Positions 42,819 to 52,746 of a stretch of 64,000 nucleotides of DNA are shown here, piece by piece; within the stretch, counting starts at the first letter, position 1, and the number at the start of each line of letters is the position of its first letter. Made by a program: the position numbers and the translations under genes. Under the pieces are notes generated by a model. That model was not told the DNA's origin. It searched no databases and worked only from the letters and a program-made list of their open reading frames with translations. The stretch lies in the NCBI RefSeq assembly GCF_004005995.1, contig NZ_CP034767.1:3946501-4010500 (forward strand). Direction: 5' to 3'. The stretch is from Devosia sp. 1566. GTDB lineage: Bacteria; Pseudomonadota; Alphaproteobacteria; Rhizobiales; Devosiaceae.

Positions 42819-43841
42819 ATGAGCGCGCTCAAGGCTCATGAGGTCGCGCGCTATCTAGCTCGTCCGGACCTTCGCGAGGGCATTTTCCTGGTCTACGGAC
42901 CCGACACCGGGCTCGTTCGCGAAACCGCGCACACCCTGATCCGCCGCCTCAGCGGCGATGATCCCGAAGCCGCCGATGTGATCGTGCTCGACAGCGCCCA
43001 GCTCGATGCCGATCCCTCGCTCTTGGTTCTCGAAGCGCGGAGCACGTCGCTCTTTGGCGGCAAGCGCATCATCCGGGTCCGGGGGGCTGGCAAGAACCTC
43101 GTCATGGCGCTGACACAGCTGCGAGATGATCCCGGCGGCTCCGCCATCGTTCTCGAAGCCGGCAATCTGGCCCCGCGGGACGCCCTGCGGGGCCTTGTGG
43201 AAGCAGCCAAGCTCGGTCGCGCCCTGCCCTGCTATGCCGATACGGACGAGACCCTTTCCGCCCTCATCCGCGAAACCTTCAATGCCCAAGGCATTAGGGC
43301 GGATGGTGACGTGGTCTCCACCCTGCTCGAAATCATGGGCAATGATCGTGAAGTCACCCGGCGCGAGCTCGACAAGCTCAGCCTTTATGCTGCGGCGAGC
43401 AAGCAGCTGACGCGCGAAGATGTGCTGCGCCTGTGCGCCGACAACGGTGCACTGGTGATCGACGCTATCATCGATGCGACTGCTGGCGGTCATGCCGAGC
43501 GTTTGGAACTGACGCTCAATCGAGCTTTGAGCGGCGCCGTCGATCCCCAGCGACTGCTCGCCACGGCGACCATTCACTTCGCCAATCTGCGGCGCTGGCG
43601 CACCGAAGTCGACAAGGGCCGCAGTCCGCGCGATGTCTTGGATAGCTTGAAGCCCAAGCCGCATTTCTCGCGCCGCTCGAGCCTGGAGCAGCAGCTGCGG
43701 CTTTGGTCCGATACTGCACTAGGCACGGCGCTGGAGCGGCTGCTGCTCGCCACCGGCGAGTCGCGCCGTCGCCCGGCCTTGGCCGAGCCGGTGCTGCGCC
43801 GTGCTTTGCTGAGCATCTGCACGGCGGCCGCAAGCCATTAA
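42819..43841 (+). CDS. holA: DNA polymerase III subunit delta
   Basis: Clamp-loader delta subunit of 340 residues that opens the beta clamp. The three-domain AAA+-like architecture is recognisable (FLVYGPDTGLVRE near residue 24, DPEAADVIVLD, RVRGAGKN, the LEAGNLAPRDALR segment, and a C-terminal collar domain with REDVLRLC). It starts directly at the lptE stop, a conserved leuS-lptE-holA order. Convergent with parB, with three bases between stops. Confidence 0.93.
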   Translation: MSALKAHEVARYLARPDLREGIFLVYGPDTGLVRETAHTLIRRLSGDDPEAADVIVLDSAQLDADPSLLVLEARSTSLFGGKRIIRVRGAGKNLVMALTQLRDDPGGSAIVLEAGNLAPRDALRGLVEAAKLGRALPCYADTDETLSALIRETFNAQGIRADGDVVSTLLEIMGNDREVTRRELDKLSLYAAASKQLTREDVLRLCADNGALVIDAIIDATAGGHAERLELTLNRALSGAVDPQRLLATATIHFANLRRWRTEVDKGRSPRDVLDSLKPKPHFSRRSSLEQQLRLWSDTALGTALERLLLATGESRRRPALAEPVLRRALLSICTAAASH

Positions 43842-43844
43842 GGC

Positions 43845-44714
43845 CTAGTTGCCGGAGCCGGTCAGCCGATGGCAAATGCCGTCGAGTTGTTCCATGGTCT
43901 TGTAGCGGATCTCGATCTTGCCGCCCTTGTCGCCATGATTGAGCGACACCGACAGCCCCAGCGCGTCCGACAAGCGCCTCTCCAGCGACACTGTATCGCT
44001 ATCGCGCTCCGTCGGCGTGCTGCGCTTCTTGGGGGCAACTTCGCGCTGCTGGCTCAAGGCCTCCGCCTCACGCACGGAAAGCCCTTCATCAACGATCTGC
44101 CGCGCCAGTCTGGCCGGATCTTCCGCCGTGATCAGAGTGCGGGCATGGCCCGCGGTCAAATCGCCGCTCGAGACCATCTCCTTGACGTCTTCGGGTAGGC
44201 GAAGCAGCCGCAGCGTATTGGCGACATGCGAGCGGCTCTTGCCGATCACCTGCGCCAGATCCTGCTGGGTGTATTCGAACTGCTCCATCAGTTGACCATA
44301 GCCCATGGCCTCTTCGAGCGGATTGAGATCGGCCCGCTGCACGTTCTCGATGATGGCGAGCTCGAGGGCTTCCTTGTCCCCGACCTCCCGCACGATCACC
44401 GGCACATCATGCAGCCCCGCCTTTTGCGCGGCCCGCCAGCGGCGTTCGCCGGCGATGATTTCGAACAGATGCGGATCTTCGCTCGGGCGCACCAGCAGCG
44501 GCTGCATGATGCCTTTCTCGCGAATGGAATTGGTCAACTCTTCGAGCTGATCGGCATTGAAGGTACGGCGCGGGTTGGACCGATTGGCAATGATGAATTC
44601 GACAGGGAGGCGCTTGGTCCCCTGCATGTCGGTGACGCGATTTCCTTCCATCGTCGCCATATCGCCGATCAAAGCCGCAAGCCCACGGCCGAGCCGCGTT
44701 GGTTTATCGTTCAT
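43845..44714 (-). CDS. parB: Chromosome partitioning protein ParB
   Basis: CTPase and DNA-binding protein that loads at parS and spreads as a sliding clamp. The 289-residue protein has the N-terminal ParA-contact segment (TRLGRGLAALIGD), ParB/Srx CTPase motifs with I-x-x-N-x-x-N-P-R-R-x-F near 40-50 and GERRWRAAQKAG near 95-106, a helix-turn-helix (YTQQDLAQVIGKSRSHVANTL) near 150-170, and a C-terminal dimerisation part. GGAG lies about eight bases before ATG 44714. It follows parA by 10 bp; three parS-like sites lie 1-3.5 kb away. Confidence 0.95.
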   Translation of the reverse strand: MNDKPTRLGRGLAALIGDMATMEGNRVTDMQGTKRLPVEFIIANRSNPRRTFNADQLEELTNSIREKGIMQPLLVRPSEDPHLFEIIAGERRWRAAQKAGLHDVPVIVREVGDKEALELAIIENVQRADLNPLEEAMGYGQLMEQFEYTQQDLAQVIGKSRSHVANTLRLLRLPEDVKEMVSSGDLTAGHARTLITAEDPARLARQIVDEGLSVREAEALSQQREVAPKKRSTPTERDSDTVSLERRLSDALGLSVSLNHGDKGGKIEIRYKTMEQLDGICHRLTGSGN

Positions 44715-44724
44715 TAACGCTCTC

Positions 44725-45525
44725 CTAAGCCGCGTTGAGTTGGCGCTCGCGCCGAATAACTTCAGTGGCCAACCGCAGATAGGCCTGGCTGCCCGCACAT
44801 TTCAGATCATAGAGCAAGGCGGGTTTACCATACGATGGCGCTTCACTCAGGCGCACATTGCGCGGGATCACGGTGTCATAAACCAGTTCGCCCATTTCGC
44901 TGCGCACATCATGCAGCACCTGCTCGGACAAATTGTTGCGGCGATCGAACATCGTCATCACCACGCCTTGGATCGAGAGGCGCGGATTGAGCGTCGAGCG
45001 GATCTGCTCGATGGTCTGCAGCAGCTGGCTCAAACCCTCAAGCGCAAAGAACTCGCATTGCAGCGGCACCAGTACAGCGTCGGCGGCCACCAGCGAATTG
45101 ATGGTCAAGAGGTTCAGCGAGGGCGGGCAGTCAATCAGCACATAGCTGATCGCCTGGTCATTGATCTTCAGGTCACCCAGAGCTTTGAACGCGTTGCGCA
45201 GCTTGAAGGCGCGGTCTGCCTGCGCGGCAATGGTCAGCTCGACGCCCAGCAAGTCCATGGTGGATGGAACGATCGCCACATTGGGAACGCTGGTCAAAAC
45301 AGCTGACTCGACCACGGTCGCTTCGCCGACCAGCAGGTCGTAGGCGGAAATCTCGCGTTCGTTGCGGGCGATACCAAGACCGGTGGAAGCATTGCCCTGT
45401 GGATCGAGGTCCACGATCAGCACGCGTTCGCCAATGGCAGCGAGAGCGGTAGCCAGGTTGATGGCGGTTGTAGTTTTACCCACGCCGCCTTTCTGGTTCG
45501 CCAATGTGAGAATACGGGGTGCCAA
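44725..45525 (-). CDS. parA: Chromosome partitioning ATPase ParA
   Basis: Deviant-Walker ATPase that segregates ParB-parS complexes along the nucleoid. The 266-residue protein has KGGVGKTTT at about residues 12-20 with the signature lysine, VDLDPQGNAS near 38-47, and DCPPSLN near 125. The start is TTG 45525 with GGAGG five bases upstream; no ATG is available in frame. First of the parAB pair and immediately downstream of rsmG. Confidence 0.95.
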   Translation of the reverse strand: MAPRILTLANQKGGVGKTTTAINLATALAAIGERVLIVDLDPQGNASTGLGIARNEREISAYDLLVGEATVVESAVLTSVPNVAIVPSTMDLLGVELTIAAQADRAFKLRNAFKALGDLKINDQAISYVLIDCPPSLNLLTINSLVAADAVLVPLQCEFFALEGLSQLLQTIEQIRSTLNPRLSIQGVVMTMFDRRNNLSEQVLHDVRSEMGELVYDTVIPRNVRLSEAPSYGKPALLYDLKCAGSQAYLRLATEVIRRERQLNAA

Positions 45526-45547
45526 ATTCGCCTCCAGTACACCGCTG

Positions 45548-46189
45548 CTAGCGAGATCTCAGTCCAGTGAGTTCAAGCAGCACGCCATGCGGATCAGTGT
45601 CGCTTTGCGCTACTACCACGTCGAATGCCCATAAAGCACGCGATTCGCTGATCTCTTCACCATATTCGCGGCCTTTGTGTAGCAGTGCACGGGTGTGCGG
45701 GCCGAAAAACGGCTGCATCATGCCGCAGAGCTGCGGTAGTGCCGCCAAAGCGCGTGAAGTGATCACGTCGGGAATCGCTGTTTCACGTGAATCAATCTCG
45801 TTGCTGCGCTTGGGAATCACGGTGACTGCCAGGCCAAGCTCACGCGCGACGGTGCGCAGGAAGCTTACCTTGCGGCCTGTGGGCTCAACCAGAGTGAACT
45901 GCGCCGGGGTCTCCTTCAGGGCGATTGCCATTGGCAAAGCTGGCAGCCCGCCGCCGCTGCCGAGATCGAGAAAGTTGCGGTCTTCCGCCCGAACGAGAGC
46001 TAGAGTTTGCAAACTATCGGCGAAGTGGCGCGTCCAGACCTGGTCCAGTGTTTCACGTGAAACCAGATTTTGCACCGCCTGCCAGCGCCGCAACAGGCCC
46101 TCATAAGTTTGCAGATCGGCCTCTACTTCGGCCCGACTACGAGAGAAATACTGAGTGTAGCGCTCTATACTACTCTTAGGCACTGGCAC
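45548..46189 (-). CDS. rsmG: 16S rRNA (guanine-N7)-methyltransferase RsmG
   Basis: Methylates G527 of 16S rRNA using SAM. The 213-residue protein has the GidB landmarks NLVSRET and W-x-R-H-F-A-D-S-L near residues 41-60, the SAM motif [13 protein letters not shown] near 74-86, [12 protein letters not shown], and [11 protein letters not shown] 46189 overlaps the mnmG 3' end by 14 bp; a second GTG at 46183 is possible. Two parS-like 16-mers are embedded in this coding sequence. Confidence 0.94.
   Translation of the reverse strand: MPVPKSSIERYTQYFSRSRAEVEADLQTYEGLLRRWQAVQNLVSRETLDQVWTRHFADSLQTLALVRAEDRNFLDLGSGGGLPALPMAIALKETPAQFTLVEPTGRKVSFLRTVARELGLAVTVIPKRSNEIDSRETAIPDVITSRALAALPQLCGMMQPFFGPHTRALLHKGREYGEEISESRALWAFDVVVAQSDTDPHGVLLELTGLRSR
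45779..45794. other. parS: parS-like site 1 (inside rsmG)
   Basis: TGTTTCACGTGAATCA differs at one of 16 positions from the consensus TGTTTCACGTGAAACA. It contains the CACGTG core and lies about 1.1 kb from parB. Confidence 0.8.
46049..46064. other. parS: parS-like site 2 (inside rsmG)
   Basis: TGTTTCACGTGAAACC matches 15 of 16 positions of the parS consensus, missing only the last base. It is the best site of the three. Confidence 0.88.
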
Positions 46190-48047
46190 GCTGCCTCACA
46201 TCCCCGCGCCGGATAGCAGCCAGAACCAGAGTGATCGCGGCCGGGGTGACGCCATCCACCGCCTGCGCCTGGGCAATGGTTTGCGGCCGCGCCGCGGCCA
46301 ACTTCTGGCGCAGTTCACTCGATAGACCCGGCAGCGTCTGATAATCGAAATTATCGGGAATGCTGCGCTGCTCGTCCCGACGCACCGCCTCGATGTCCTT
46401 GCGCTGTCGATCCAGATAGACGGCATATTGCGCGTCCACCACGAGTTGCTCGAGCGTCGGTGCGGCAATCGTATCCAGCTCCGGCCAAAGCTTACGCACA
46501 TCATCGAAGGCGATGTCCGGATAAGACAACAGCTCAAACGCGGAGCGAGATTGCCCATCGGCATTCACCGCAATCCCGGCCCTTCGTGCCACTGTGGGGC
46601 TGACGCGCAAGGTCTGCAGCAACGACCGGCCCGTAGCCAGGGCTGCGGTCTTCGCCTCGAACTGCTGCGAGCGCTGCTCACCCACAAGCCCGCACTCGAT
46701 CCCCAACTGGGTCAGGCGCTGATCGGCGTTGTCGGCGCGCAGGTGCAGGCGGAACTCCGCCCGCGAGGTGAACATGCGGTAGGGTTCGGTTACGCCCCGG
46801 GTGACCAAATCATCAACCATGACCCCGATATAGCTCTCAGTACGCGAGAGGACCAGTGGCGCCCGCCCCTGTACTGCCGCGGCAGCATTAGCACCGGCCA
46901 GCATGCCCTGCGCCCCGGCCTCCTCATAGCCGGTCGTGCCGTTAATCTGCCCCGCAAGGTACAATCCAGGCTGGCGCTTCAGCTCCAGCGTGGCGCGTAG
47001 CTCGCGCGGATCGACATAATCATATTCAATTGCATAGCCTGGGCGAACAATCCGCACCTGCTCGAGCCCCGGCATGGAGCGCAAGAAGGCCGCTTGCACG
47101 TCCTCTGGCAGCGAGGTCGACAAGCCATTGGGGTAAACCGTCGTGTCGTCCAGCCCTTCTGGCTCCAGAAAAATTTGGTGACTGTCGCGATCGGCAAAGC
47201 GGACGATCTTGTCCTCAATGGAGGGGCAATAGCGTGGGCCACGGCTCTGGATGCGGCCGGAATACATGGCCGAGCGATGCAGGTTCTCGGCTATGATGCG
47301 GTGCGTGTCGGCCGTGGTACGTGTGATATGACATTCCACCTGCGGCGTCGTGATCGCAGCCGTGAGCATGGAAAAGGGCTCGGGTGGCGTGTCACCTGGT
47401 TGAGCTTCCAGCTGCGCGTAGTCAATGGTCGTACCATCGAGGCGCGCCGGCGTGCCGGTTTTGAGACGGCCAAGCTGCAGGCCGAGTTGCTCTAGCCGCG
47501 CCGATAGCCCAAGCACCGGCCCCTCCCCGAACCGCCCCGCCGGCGTGGTTTCTTCACCCCGATGGATCAAGCCCCGCAAAAACGTGCCGGTGGTCAGCAC
47601 CACGCTTTTGGTGCTGAAACGACGCCCATCGAGAAGCACTACCCCCGACACCTTGCCGTCAGCGTCGACGCTGATGTCATCGACTTCACCCTCGATGACC
47701 TGCAGGTTCGTCTGCGCCGTAATGGCTGCCTGCATAGCCTGGCGATACAGCTTGCGATCTGCTTGGGCGCGCGGCCCACGCACCGCCGGGCCTTTGCGGC
47801 GATTGAGCACCCGGAACTGGATGCCGGCGGCGTCGGCAACGCGGCCCATCAAGCCGTCGAGCGCATCGATCTCGCGCACCAGGTGTCCCTTGCCCAAGCC
47901 GCCGATGGCCGGATTGCAGCTCATCTCGCCAATGGTGGCAAACCGATGGGTGATCAGCGCCGTCGGCACACCCATGCGGGCTGAGGCGGCCGCGGCCTCA
48001 CAGCCGGCATGGCCCCCGCCCACCACGATCACTCCGAACTCAGTCAT
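46176..48047 (-). CDS. mnmG: tRNA uridine-5-carboxymethylaminomethyl modification enzyme MnmG
   Basis: FAD-dependent partner of MnmE that installs the cmnm5 group on wobble U34 of tRNAs. The 623-residue protein begins with the FAD loop [12 protein letters not shown], then [12 protein letters not shown] near residue 45, [20 protein letters not shown] near 145-165, [17 protein letters not shown] near 360, and the C-terminal helical tRNA-binding region. It lies between mnmE and rsmG, with a parS-like site in the 68 bp gap upstream. Confidence 0.96.
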   Translation of the reverse strand: MTEFGVIVVGGGHAGCEAAAASARMGVPTALITHRFATIGEMSCNPAIGGLGKGHLVREIDALDGLMGRVADAAGIQFRVLNRRKGPAVRGPRAQADRKLYRQAMQAAITAQTNLQVIEGEVDDISVDADGKVSGVVLLDGRRFSTKSVVLTTGTFLRGLIHRGEETTPAGRFGEGPVLGLSARLEQLGLQLGRLKTGTPARLDGTTIDYAQLEAQPGDTPPEPFSMLTAAITTPQVECHITRTTADTHRIIAENLHRSAMYSGRIQSRGPRYCPSIEDKIVRFADRDSHQIFLEPEGLDDTTVYPNGLSTSLPEDVQAAFLRSMPGLEQVRIVRPGYAIEYDYVDPRELRATLELKRQPGLYLAGQINGTTGYEEAGAQGMLAGANAAAAVQGRAPLVLSRTESYIGVMVDDLVTRGVTEPYRMFTSRAEFRLHLRADNADQRLTQLGIECGLVGEQRSQQFEAKTAALATGRSLLQTLRVSPTVARRAGIAVNADGQSRSAFELLSYPDIAFDDVRKLWPELDTIAAPTLEQLVVDAQYAVYLDRQRKDIEAVRRDEQRSIPDNFDYQTLPGLSSELRQKLAAARPQTIAQAQAVDGVTPAAITLVLAAIRRGDVRQRASA

Positions 48048-48076
48048 TCCGCAAACTCCAACAACCCGTGAAGCAA

Positions 48077-48092
48077 TGTTCCACGTGAATCA
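48077..48092. other. parS: parS-like site 3 (mnmG-mnmE gap)
   Basis: TGTTCCACGTGAATCA differs from TGTTTCACGTGAAACA at two positions, and C at position 5 is a common natural variant. It is intergenic, 30 bp before the mnmG start. Confidence 0.72.
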
Positions 48093-48115
48093 TTGCCGGC
48101 ATCGCACAGCCCGGC

Positions 48116-49411
48116 TTATTTGCCGATACAGAAGCTTGTGAACAGGCGATCCAGTACCATTTCCGGATCGAGCCGGCCCACCAGCCGCTCCAGGGCACTC
48201 GAGGCCAATCGCAACTGCTCAGCCGCAAGCTCGGGTTCATCGAGCAGCCGCATGGCCCAACCCAGTGCTTCCCGTGCCGCCACCAAGGCTGCACGATCGC
48301 GCTCGCGGCTCAACAGCGCCGGCTCGCCGCCGGTGTAATCTTGCCCTAAATCAGCTAGGCGCTGCAACAACTGCTCAACGCCGGTGCCATCCAGCGTCGA
48401 CACTGCCAGATCAGCATCTGGGCTCACCTGACCCAGATCGGCCTTGGTGCTGACCCGCAGCAATGGCGCCAAATCTGCCGGGGGCTCAACGGGCTCGATG
48501 TCCGGCGCCTCAAGCCAGAGCACGAGGTCGGCACTCTGCATGGCTTGACGGGCCCGGCGGATGCCTTCCGCCTCGGCCTTGCTGTCGGTGTCACGCAACC
48601 CCGCAAGATCAAGCAGCACGAATAGCTGCCCACCAATATCGAGCGGCACTTCGCGCACATCGCGCGTCGTGCCCGCTTCATCGGTGACAATGGCAATGTC
48701 TGAACGCGCCAAGGCATTAAGCAGACTAGACTTTCCCACGTTTGGGGGGCCGGCGAGCGCCACGCGAATACCCTCGCGCACGATCCGGCCATGCTCGACA
48801 CTGCTCAGCGCTCGGGCGATATCTTGATCGAGTGCCGCAATGCTGTGACCGAAACCCTCAGGCAGGGCCTCCCCGACATCGCCCTCGTCGGAAAAATCGA
48901 GCCGCGCTTCGATCTCGGCCCGCAGATCGAGCAGTTGCTCGCGCCAGCCGCCGATCTTGCTACTAAGCCCGCCTTCAAGCCGCGCCAGCGCTTGGCGACG
49001 CTGGTTCTCGGTTTCCGCTTCCAGTAAGTCGCCGAGCCCCTCGACTTCGACGAGATCGAGCTTGCCGTTCTCAAAGGCGCGCCGGGTGAACTCGCCAGCT
49101 TCAGCGAGGCGTGCCCCCTGCCCCACGAGTAATTTGAGAATGGCGCGCACGCCGGCCGGCGATCCATGCACCTGCAATTCGGCGCAATCTTCGCCAGTAA
49201 AGCTCGTGGGGCCCGGGAAAAACGCCACGAGACCCCGATCAAGTGCCGTCCCGGCACCAATGCTGCGCAAGGTGAACTGCCGCGACTTGGGCACGACGCC
49301 TGTCACCGCCAAGAGCAACTCTTGCACGGCGGGACCCGAGAGCCGGATCACCGCCACGCCCGAAGGCGTCGCGCCGGACGACAATGCTACAATCGTATCG
49401 CCCAGGCGCAT
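48116..49411 (-). CDS. mnmE: tRNA modification GTPase MnmE
   Basis: GTPase partner of MnmG in U34 modification. The 431-residue protein has the N-terminal folate-binding domain (DTIVALSSG, GEDCAELQVHG), a helical domain split by the G domain with GPPNVGKSSLLN near residue 222, DEAGTTRD near 242 and the switch DLAGLRDT near 268, and the invariant C-terminal FCIGK with its catalytic cysteine. The G domain is slightly shorter than in E. coli (454 residues). Located between rho and mnmG, the usual alphaproteobacterial order. Confidence 0.96.
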   Translation of the reverse strand: MRLGDTIVALSSGATPSGVAVIRLSGPAVQELLLAVTGVVPKSRQFTLRSIGAGTALDRGLVAFFPGPTSFTGEDCAELQVHGSPAGVRAILKLLVGQGARLAEAGEFTRRAFENGKLDLVEVEGLGDLLEAETENQRRQALARLEGGLSSKIGGWREQLLDLRAEIEARLDFSDEGDVGEALPEGFGHSIAALDQDIARALSSVEHGRIVREGIRVALAGPPNVGKSSLLNALARSDIAIVTDEAGTTRDVREVPLDIGGQLFVLLDLAGLRDTDSKAEAEGIRRARQAMQSADLVLWLEAPDIEPVEPPADLAPLLRVSTKADLGQVSPDADLAVSTLDGTGVEQLLQRLADLGQDYTGGEPALLSRERDRAALVAAREALGWAMRLLDEPELAAEQLRLASSALERLVGRLDPEMVLDRLFTSFCIGK

Positions 49412-49433
49412 CGATCCACCCTCGCCCCGCGGC

Positions 49434-50699
49434 TCAGGTATTCATCGAATCAAAGAAATCCGAATTGGTCTTGGTCTGGCGGATCTTGTCGGTGAGGAAT
49501 TCCATGGCATCGATCGTGCCCATGGGCGTGAGGATCCGGCGCAGCACATACATCTTCTTGAGGATGTCGGCTTCCACCAACAGCTCTTCCTTGCGGGTGC
49601 CCGACTTGGTGATGTCGAGAGCGGGGAAGATGCGCTTGTCGGCGACCTTGCGATCAAGAATGATTTCGGAGTTACCGGTGCCCTTGAACTCTTCAAAGAT
49701 CACTTCGTCCATGCGCGAGCCGGTATCGATCAGCGCGGTTGAAATAATGGTTAGCGAACCGCCATCCTCGATGTTGCGCGCCGCACCGAAGAAGCGCTTG
49801 GGGCGCTGCAGGGCATTGGCATCCACGCCGCCCGTAAGAACCTTGCCCGAACTCGGCACGACGGTGTTGTAGGCGCGGCCAAGGCGGGTGATGGAATCGA
49901 GGAGAATCACCACGTCGCGCTTGTGCTCGACAAGGCGCTTGGCCTTTTCGATCACCATTTCGGCGACCTGAACGTGGCGGCTGGCGGGCTCGTCAAAGGT
50001 CGAGGAAATAACTTCGCCGCGAACCGAGCGCTGCATGTCGGTCACTTCTTCGGGCCGTTCGTCGATCAGCAGCACAATGAGATAGCATTCGGGATGGTTG
50101 GTGGCGATTGACTGCGCAATATTCTGCAGCAGCACGGTCTTGCCGGTGCGCGGGGGTGCGACGATCAAAGCGCGCTGCCCCTTGCCCAAGGGTGCCACGA
50201 GATCGAGCACCCGCGCCGAGCGATCGCGAACCGTGGGGTCCGGCAATTCCATGCGCAGCCGCTCTTCGGGGTAAAGCGGGGTCAGATTGTCGAAGTTGAC
50301 CTTGTGGCGCACCGCCTCAGGATCTTCGAAATTGATGGTGTTGACCTTGACCAGGGCGAAATAGCGCTCGCCTTCCTTGGGGGAGCGAATCTGGCCTTCC
50401 ACCGTATCGCCGGTGCGCAGGCCGAAGCGGCGGATCTGCGAGGGGCTGATATAGATATCGTCCGGACCCGGCAGGTAGTTGGCATCGGGCGACCGCAAGA
50501 AACCGAAGCCATCGGGAAGAACTTCCACCACGCCTTCGCCAGTAATATCGACTTCGCGCTCCGCCAACTGCTTGAGAATGGCGAACATCAACTCCTGCTT
50601 GCGCATGGTCGATGCATTTTCAACTTCGTGTTCTTCTGCGAACACAAGAAGTTCGGCCGGAGATTTGGCCTTGAGCTCGCTGAGCTTCATATTCTGCAT
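49434..50699 (-). CDS. rho: Transcription termination factor Rho
   Basis: Hexameric RNA helicase that ends transcription. The 421-residue protein has an N-terminal helical and cold-shock-like RNA-binding domain ([28 protein letters not shown]), Walker A APPRTGKT near residue 177, [13 protein letters not shown], the Q-loop region, and R-loop/arginine finger segments ([26 protein letters not shown]). ATG 50699 gives the family length; an in-frame ATG three codons later is possible, and the much longer frame to 50837 extends through the promoter. Confidence 0.96.
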   Translation of the reverse strand: MQNMKLSELKAKSPAELLVFAEEHEVENASTMRKQELMFAILKQLAEREVDITGEGVVEVLPDGFGFLRSPDANYLPGPDDIYISPSQIRRFGLRTGDTVEGQIRSPKEGERYFALVKVNTINFEDPEAVRHKVNFDNLTPLYPEERLRMELPDPTVRDRSARVLDLVAPLGKGQRALIVAPPRTGKTVLLQNIAQSIATNHPECYLIVLLIDERPEEVTDMQRSVRGEVISSTFDEPASRHVQVAEMVIEKAKRLVEHKRDVVILLDSITRLGRAYNTVVPSSGKVLTGGVDANALQRPKRFFGAARNIEDGGSLTIISTALIDTGSRMDEVIFEEFKGTGNSEIILDRKVADKRIFPALDITKSGTRKEELLVEADILKKMYVLRRILTPMGTIDAMEFLTDKIRQTKTNSDFFDSMNT

Positions 50700-50801
50700 G
50701 TAGAGGATGACCCTGCGGGAAATCGAAAAGGCGGAGAGGAGGGGGGTGTAAGGCCCCGCAAGCAACCTGGGCGGTCGCGAAAGCGCGGAAGCATTTCGTT
50801 T

Positions 50802-50830
50802 CAGATAGCCCGGCTTGCCGCTTATTTCAA
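50802..50830 (-). promoter_or_regulatory. Candidate rho promoter
   Basis: On the minus strand TTGAAA (50830-50825) and TATCTG (50807-50802) are separated by exactly 17 bp. Transcription would start near 50795, giving a leader of about 95 nt. rho is autoregulated in many bacteria, and the GC-rich leader could take part in this. Confidence 0.5.
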
Positions 50831-50871
50831 GCGACAAGCGCGCTGCAATGGCGTTTTTCGCGCCCGAACGG

Positions 50872-51297
50872 CTAGAACGGCCGCACGATCACGGCAATGA
50901 CGATGCCGATCATCAACACGGTCGGCACTTCATTGATGATGCGGAAGTAGCGCTGCGGCTTGGTGTTGGCGTCCGCGGCAAAGTTCTTGGTGTGGCGAAC
51001 GAGAATGCCATGGCACGCCGTCAGCCCGATCACAAACGCCGCCTTGAGCCACGGCCAACCCTGGCTCCAGTCGACCGCGCCCATATGGATCATCCATAGT
51101 CCGAAGACGAAAGTGGCGATCATGGCGGGGTTGATGATCCCCTTGAGCAGCCGCCGCTCCATGATCTTGAAGGTTTCCGATTGCTCCGTGCCCGGGGTGG
51201 TGACGGAGTGATAAACGAACAAACGCGGCAGATAGAGCATGCCCGCCATCCAGGCGATAACGGCAATCACATGCCCCGCTTTAACCCATTCATACAT
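50872..51297 (-). CDS. hemJ: Protoporphyrinogen oxidase HemJ
   Basis: Oxidises protoporphyrinogen IX to protoporphyrin IX in the inner membrane. The 141-residue protein has four predicted helices and the family's conserved histidine and tryptophan residues: K-A-G-H-V near residue 9, [15 protein letters not shown] (16-30), and W-P-W-L-K near 82. It lies five bases after hemE on the same strand, so two heme-synthesis steps are probably cotranscribed. Confidence 0.93.
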   Translation of the reverse strand: MYEWVKAGHVIAVIAWMAGMLYLPRLFVYHSVTTPGTEQSETFKIMERRLLKGIINPAMIATFVFGLWMIHMGAVDWSQGWPWLKAAFVIGLTACHGILVRHTKNFAADANTKPQRYFRIINEVPTVLMIGIVIAVIVRPF

Positions 51298-51302
51298 GCC
51301 CG

Positions 51303-52337
51303 CTACCCGTTCTTGACCAGCTCGACCAACCGCTCGACATGGGCGATCGGCGTTTGCGGCACAATGCCGTGCCCCAGATTGAAGATATGCGGACGATCGG
51401 CAAAGGCGGCGATGATCTGGCGCGCCCGCTCTTCCATCTGCGGGCCACCGGCAACCAGCCGCAGCGGATCAAGATTGCCTTGGACCGCCATCCCGGGTGG
51501 CACCGCGTTCTGGGCAAAGCCGAGCGGAGTGGAATAATCCAGACCCACGGCATTCACCCCCGTCGCGGCGACATAGGCGGCGATGTTGCCGGCCGCGCCA
51601 CGGGGAAAGCCGATGATCGGCGCATTGGGCACGCGCTGGCGTACGCCTTCGACGATCCGCCGATTGGGTTCAATCACCTGTGTGCGGAACGCTTCTTCGT
51701 CGAGATTGAGGGCCCAGCTTTCAAACAGCTGCACCACATCGGCGCCCGCTTGAAATTGCGCCACGAGATAATCGATGCTGGCTTGTACCAGGATGTCCAT
51801 CAAAGCCGCAAAGGCCGCCGGCTCCTGCAGCGCAAATAACCGCGCCGCCGCCTGATCGGGCGAACCGCGTCCGCCGATCATATAAGTGGCCACGGTCCAG
51901 GGCGAACCGCAAAAGCCGATCAGCGTCTTGTCGGCGGGCAGTTCGTGCTTGAGGCGCCGCAAGGTTTCAAACACCGGCGCCAGATGCTCGAGCACCCGTT
52001 CCGGACGAAGTTGACCCAGGGTCTGCGCGGTGATGGGCTCGAGCAGGGGGCCTTCGCCTTGTTCAAAGCGAACCGATTGTCCCAGCGCATCGGGCACGAC
52101 AAGAATGTCCGAAAACAAAATCGCTGCGTCGAGCGGGAACCGACGTAGGGGCTGCAGCGTCACTTCCACAGCCAAATCGGGCGAATAGCACAGATCAAGG
52201 AAACCTTTGGAGCGGGCGCGCACTTCCCGATACTCGGGGAGATAGCGTCCAGCCTGGCGCATGATCCAGATCGGGGGTCGTGCCTGTCGCTCACCGAGTA
52301 CGGTGGCGAGAAGAGGCTTGAGGGCCACTTGGCTCAC
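51303..52337 (-). CDS. hemE: Uroporphyrinogen decarboxylase
   Basis: Decarboxylates uroporphyrinogen III to coproporphyrinogen III. The 344-residue protein has WIMRQAGRYLPEYR near residue 24 (substrate-binding arginines), FSDILVVPDALG near 75 with the catalytic aspartate, GFCGSPWT near 143, and the C-terminal FNLGHGIVPQTP. GTG 52337 is chosen because AAGGGA lies about eight bases upstream; a TTG at 52355 would include that site. hemE flanks the origin, as in Caulobacter, where its promoter lies within the origin. Confidence 0.95.
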   Translation of the reverse strand: MSQVALKPLLATVLGERQARPPIWIMRQAGRYLPEYREVRARSKGFLDLCYSPDLAVEVTLQPLRRFPLDAAILFSDILVVPDALGQSVRFEQGEGPLLEPITAQTLGQLRPERVLEHLAPVFETLRRLKHELPADKTLIGFCGSPWTVATYMIGGRGSPDQAAARLFALQEPAAFAALMDILVQASIDYLVAQFQAGADVVQLFESWALNLDEEAFRTQVIEPNRRIVEGVRQRVPNAPIIGFPRGAAGNIAAYVAATGVNAVGLDYSTPLGFAQNAVPPGMAVQGNLDPLRLVAGGPQMEERARQIIAAFADRPHIFNLGHGIVPQTPIAHVERLVELVKNG

Positions 52338-52524
52338 AGTGACTTTCCCTTCCAAACCCCTGAAAAGACTCTTGTTCTTAGTATCTCTATTATCATTGCG
52401 GTGTTTTGCTCTAATTCACGGGCATCCACAATCGCTGTGGTGGCGACACAGTTACGCAGGATTGCGGCGGCGAGGCTGTGAATCCAAATCAGCGGCGTTG
52501 CTTTGAGGGCCGATGCGCAAAAGG

Positions 52525-52539
52525 TTAACGCGGCGTTAA
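52525..52539. promoter_or_regulatory. CtrA binding motif TTAA-N7-TTAA within oriC
   Basis: TTAA (52525-52528), seven bases, TTAA (52536-52539): the full CtrA consensus. It is embedded in a perfect 9 bp inverted repeat, GGTTAACGC/GCGTTAACC (52523-52541). Near-matches are TTAA-N7-TAAA at 52569-52583 and TTAA-N7-CTAA at 52668-52682. CtrA bound at such sites blocks initiation in Caulobacter. Confidence 0.78.
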
Positions 52540-52746
52540 CCCGCGGACTCCCAGAGTCAAGCCAAAGGTTAAGGCTGTGTAAACCTGCCTCGCCGGCGGC
52601 TGGAGGGCAAAAAGTTTTCCCCAGAGTTCCCGCTGACTCTAAACGGCCCCCTCCCGGAGTCCAGATGTTAACGTTTTACTAAGCTGGTCGAACAACTCGG
52701 CGCCTGGCCGGAATCTATGAGTCAAGAACACAGAGATTGCTTGAGC

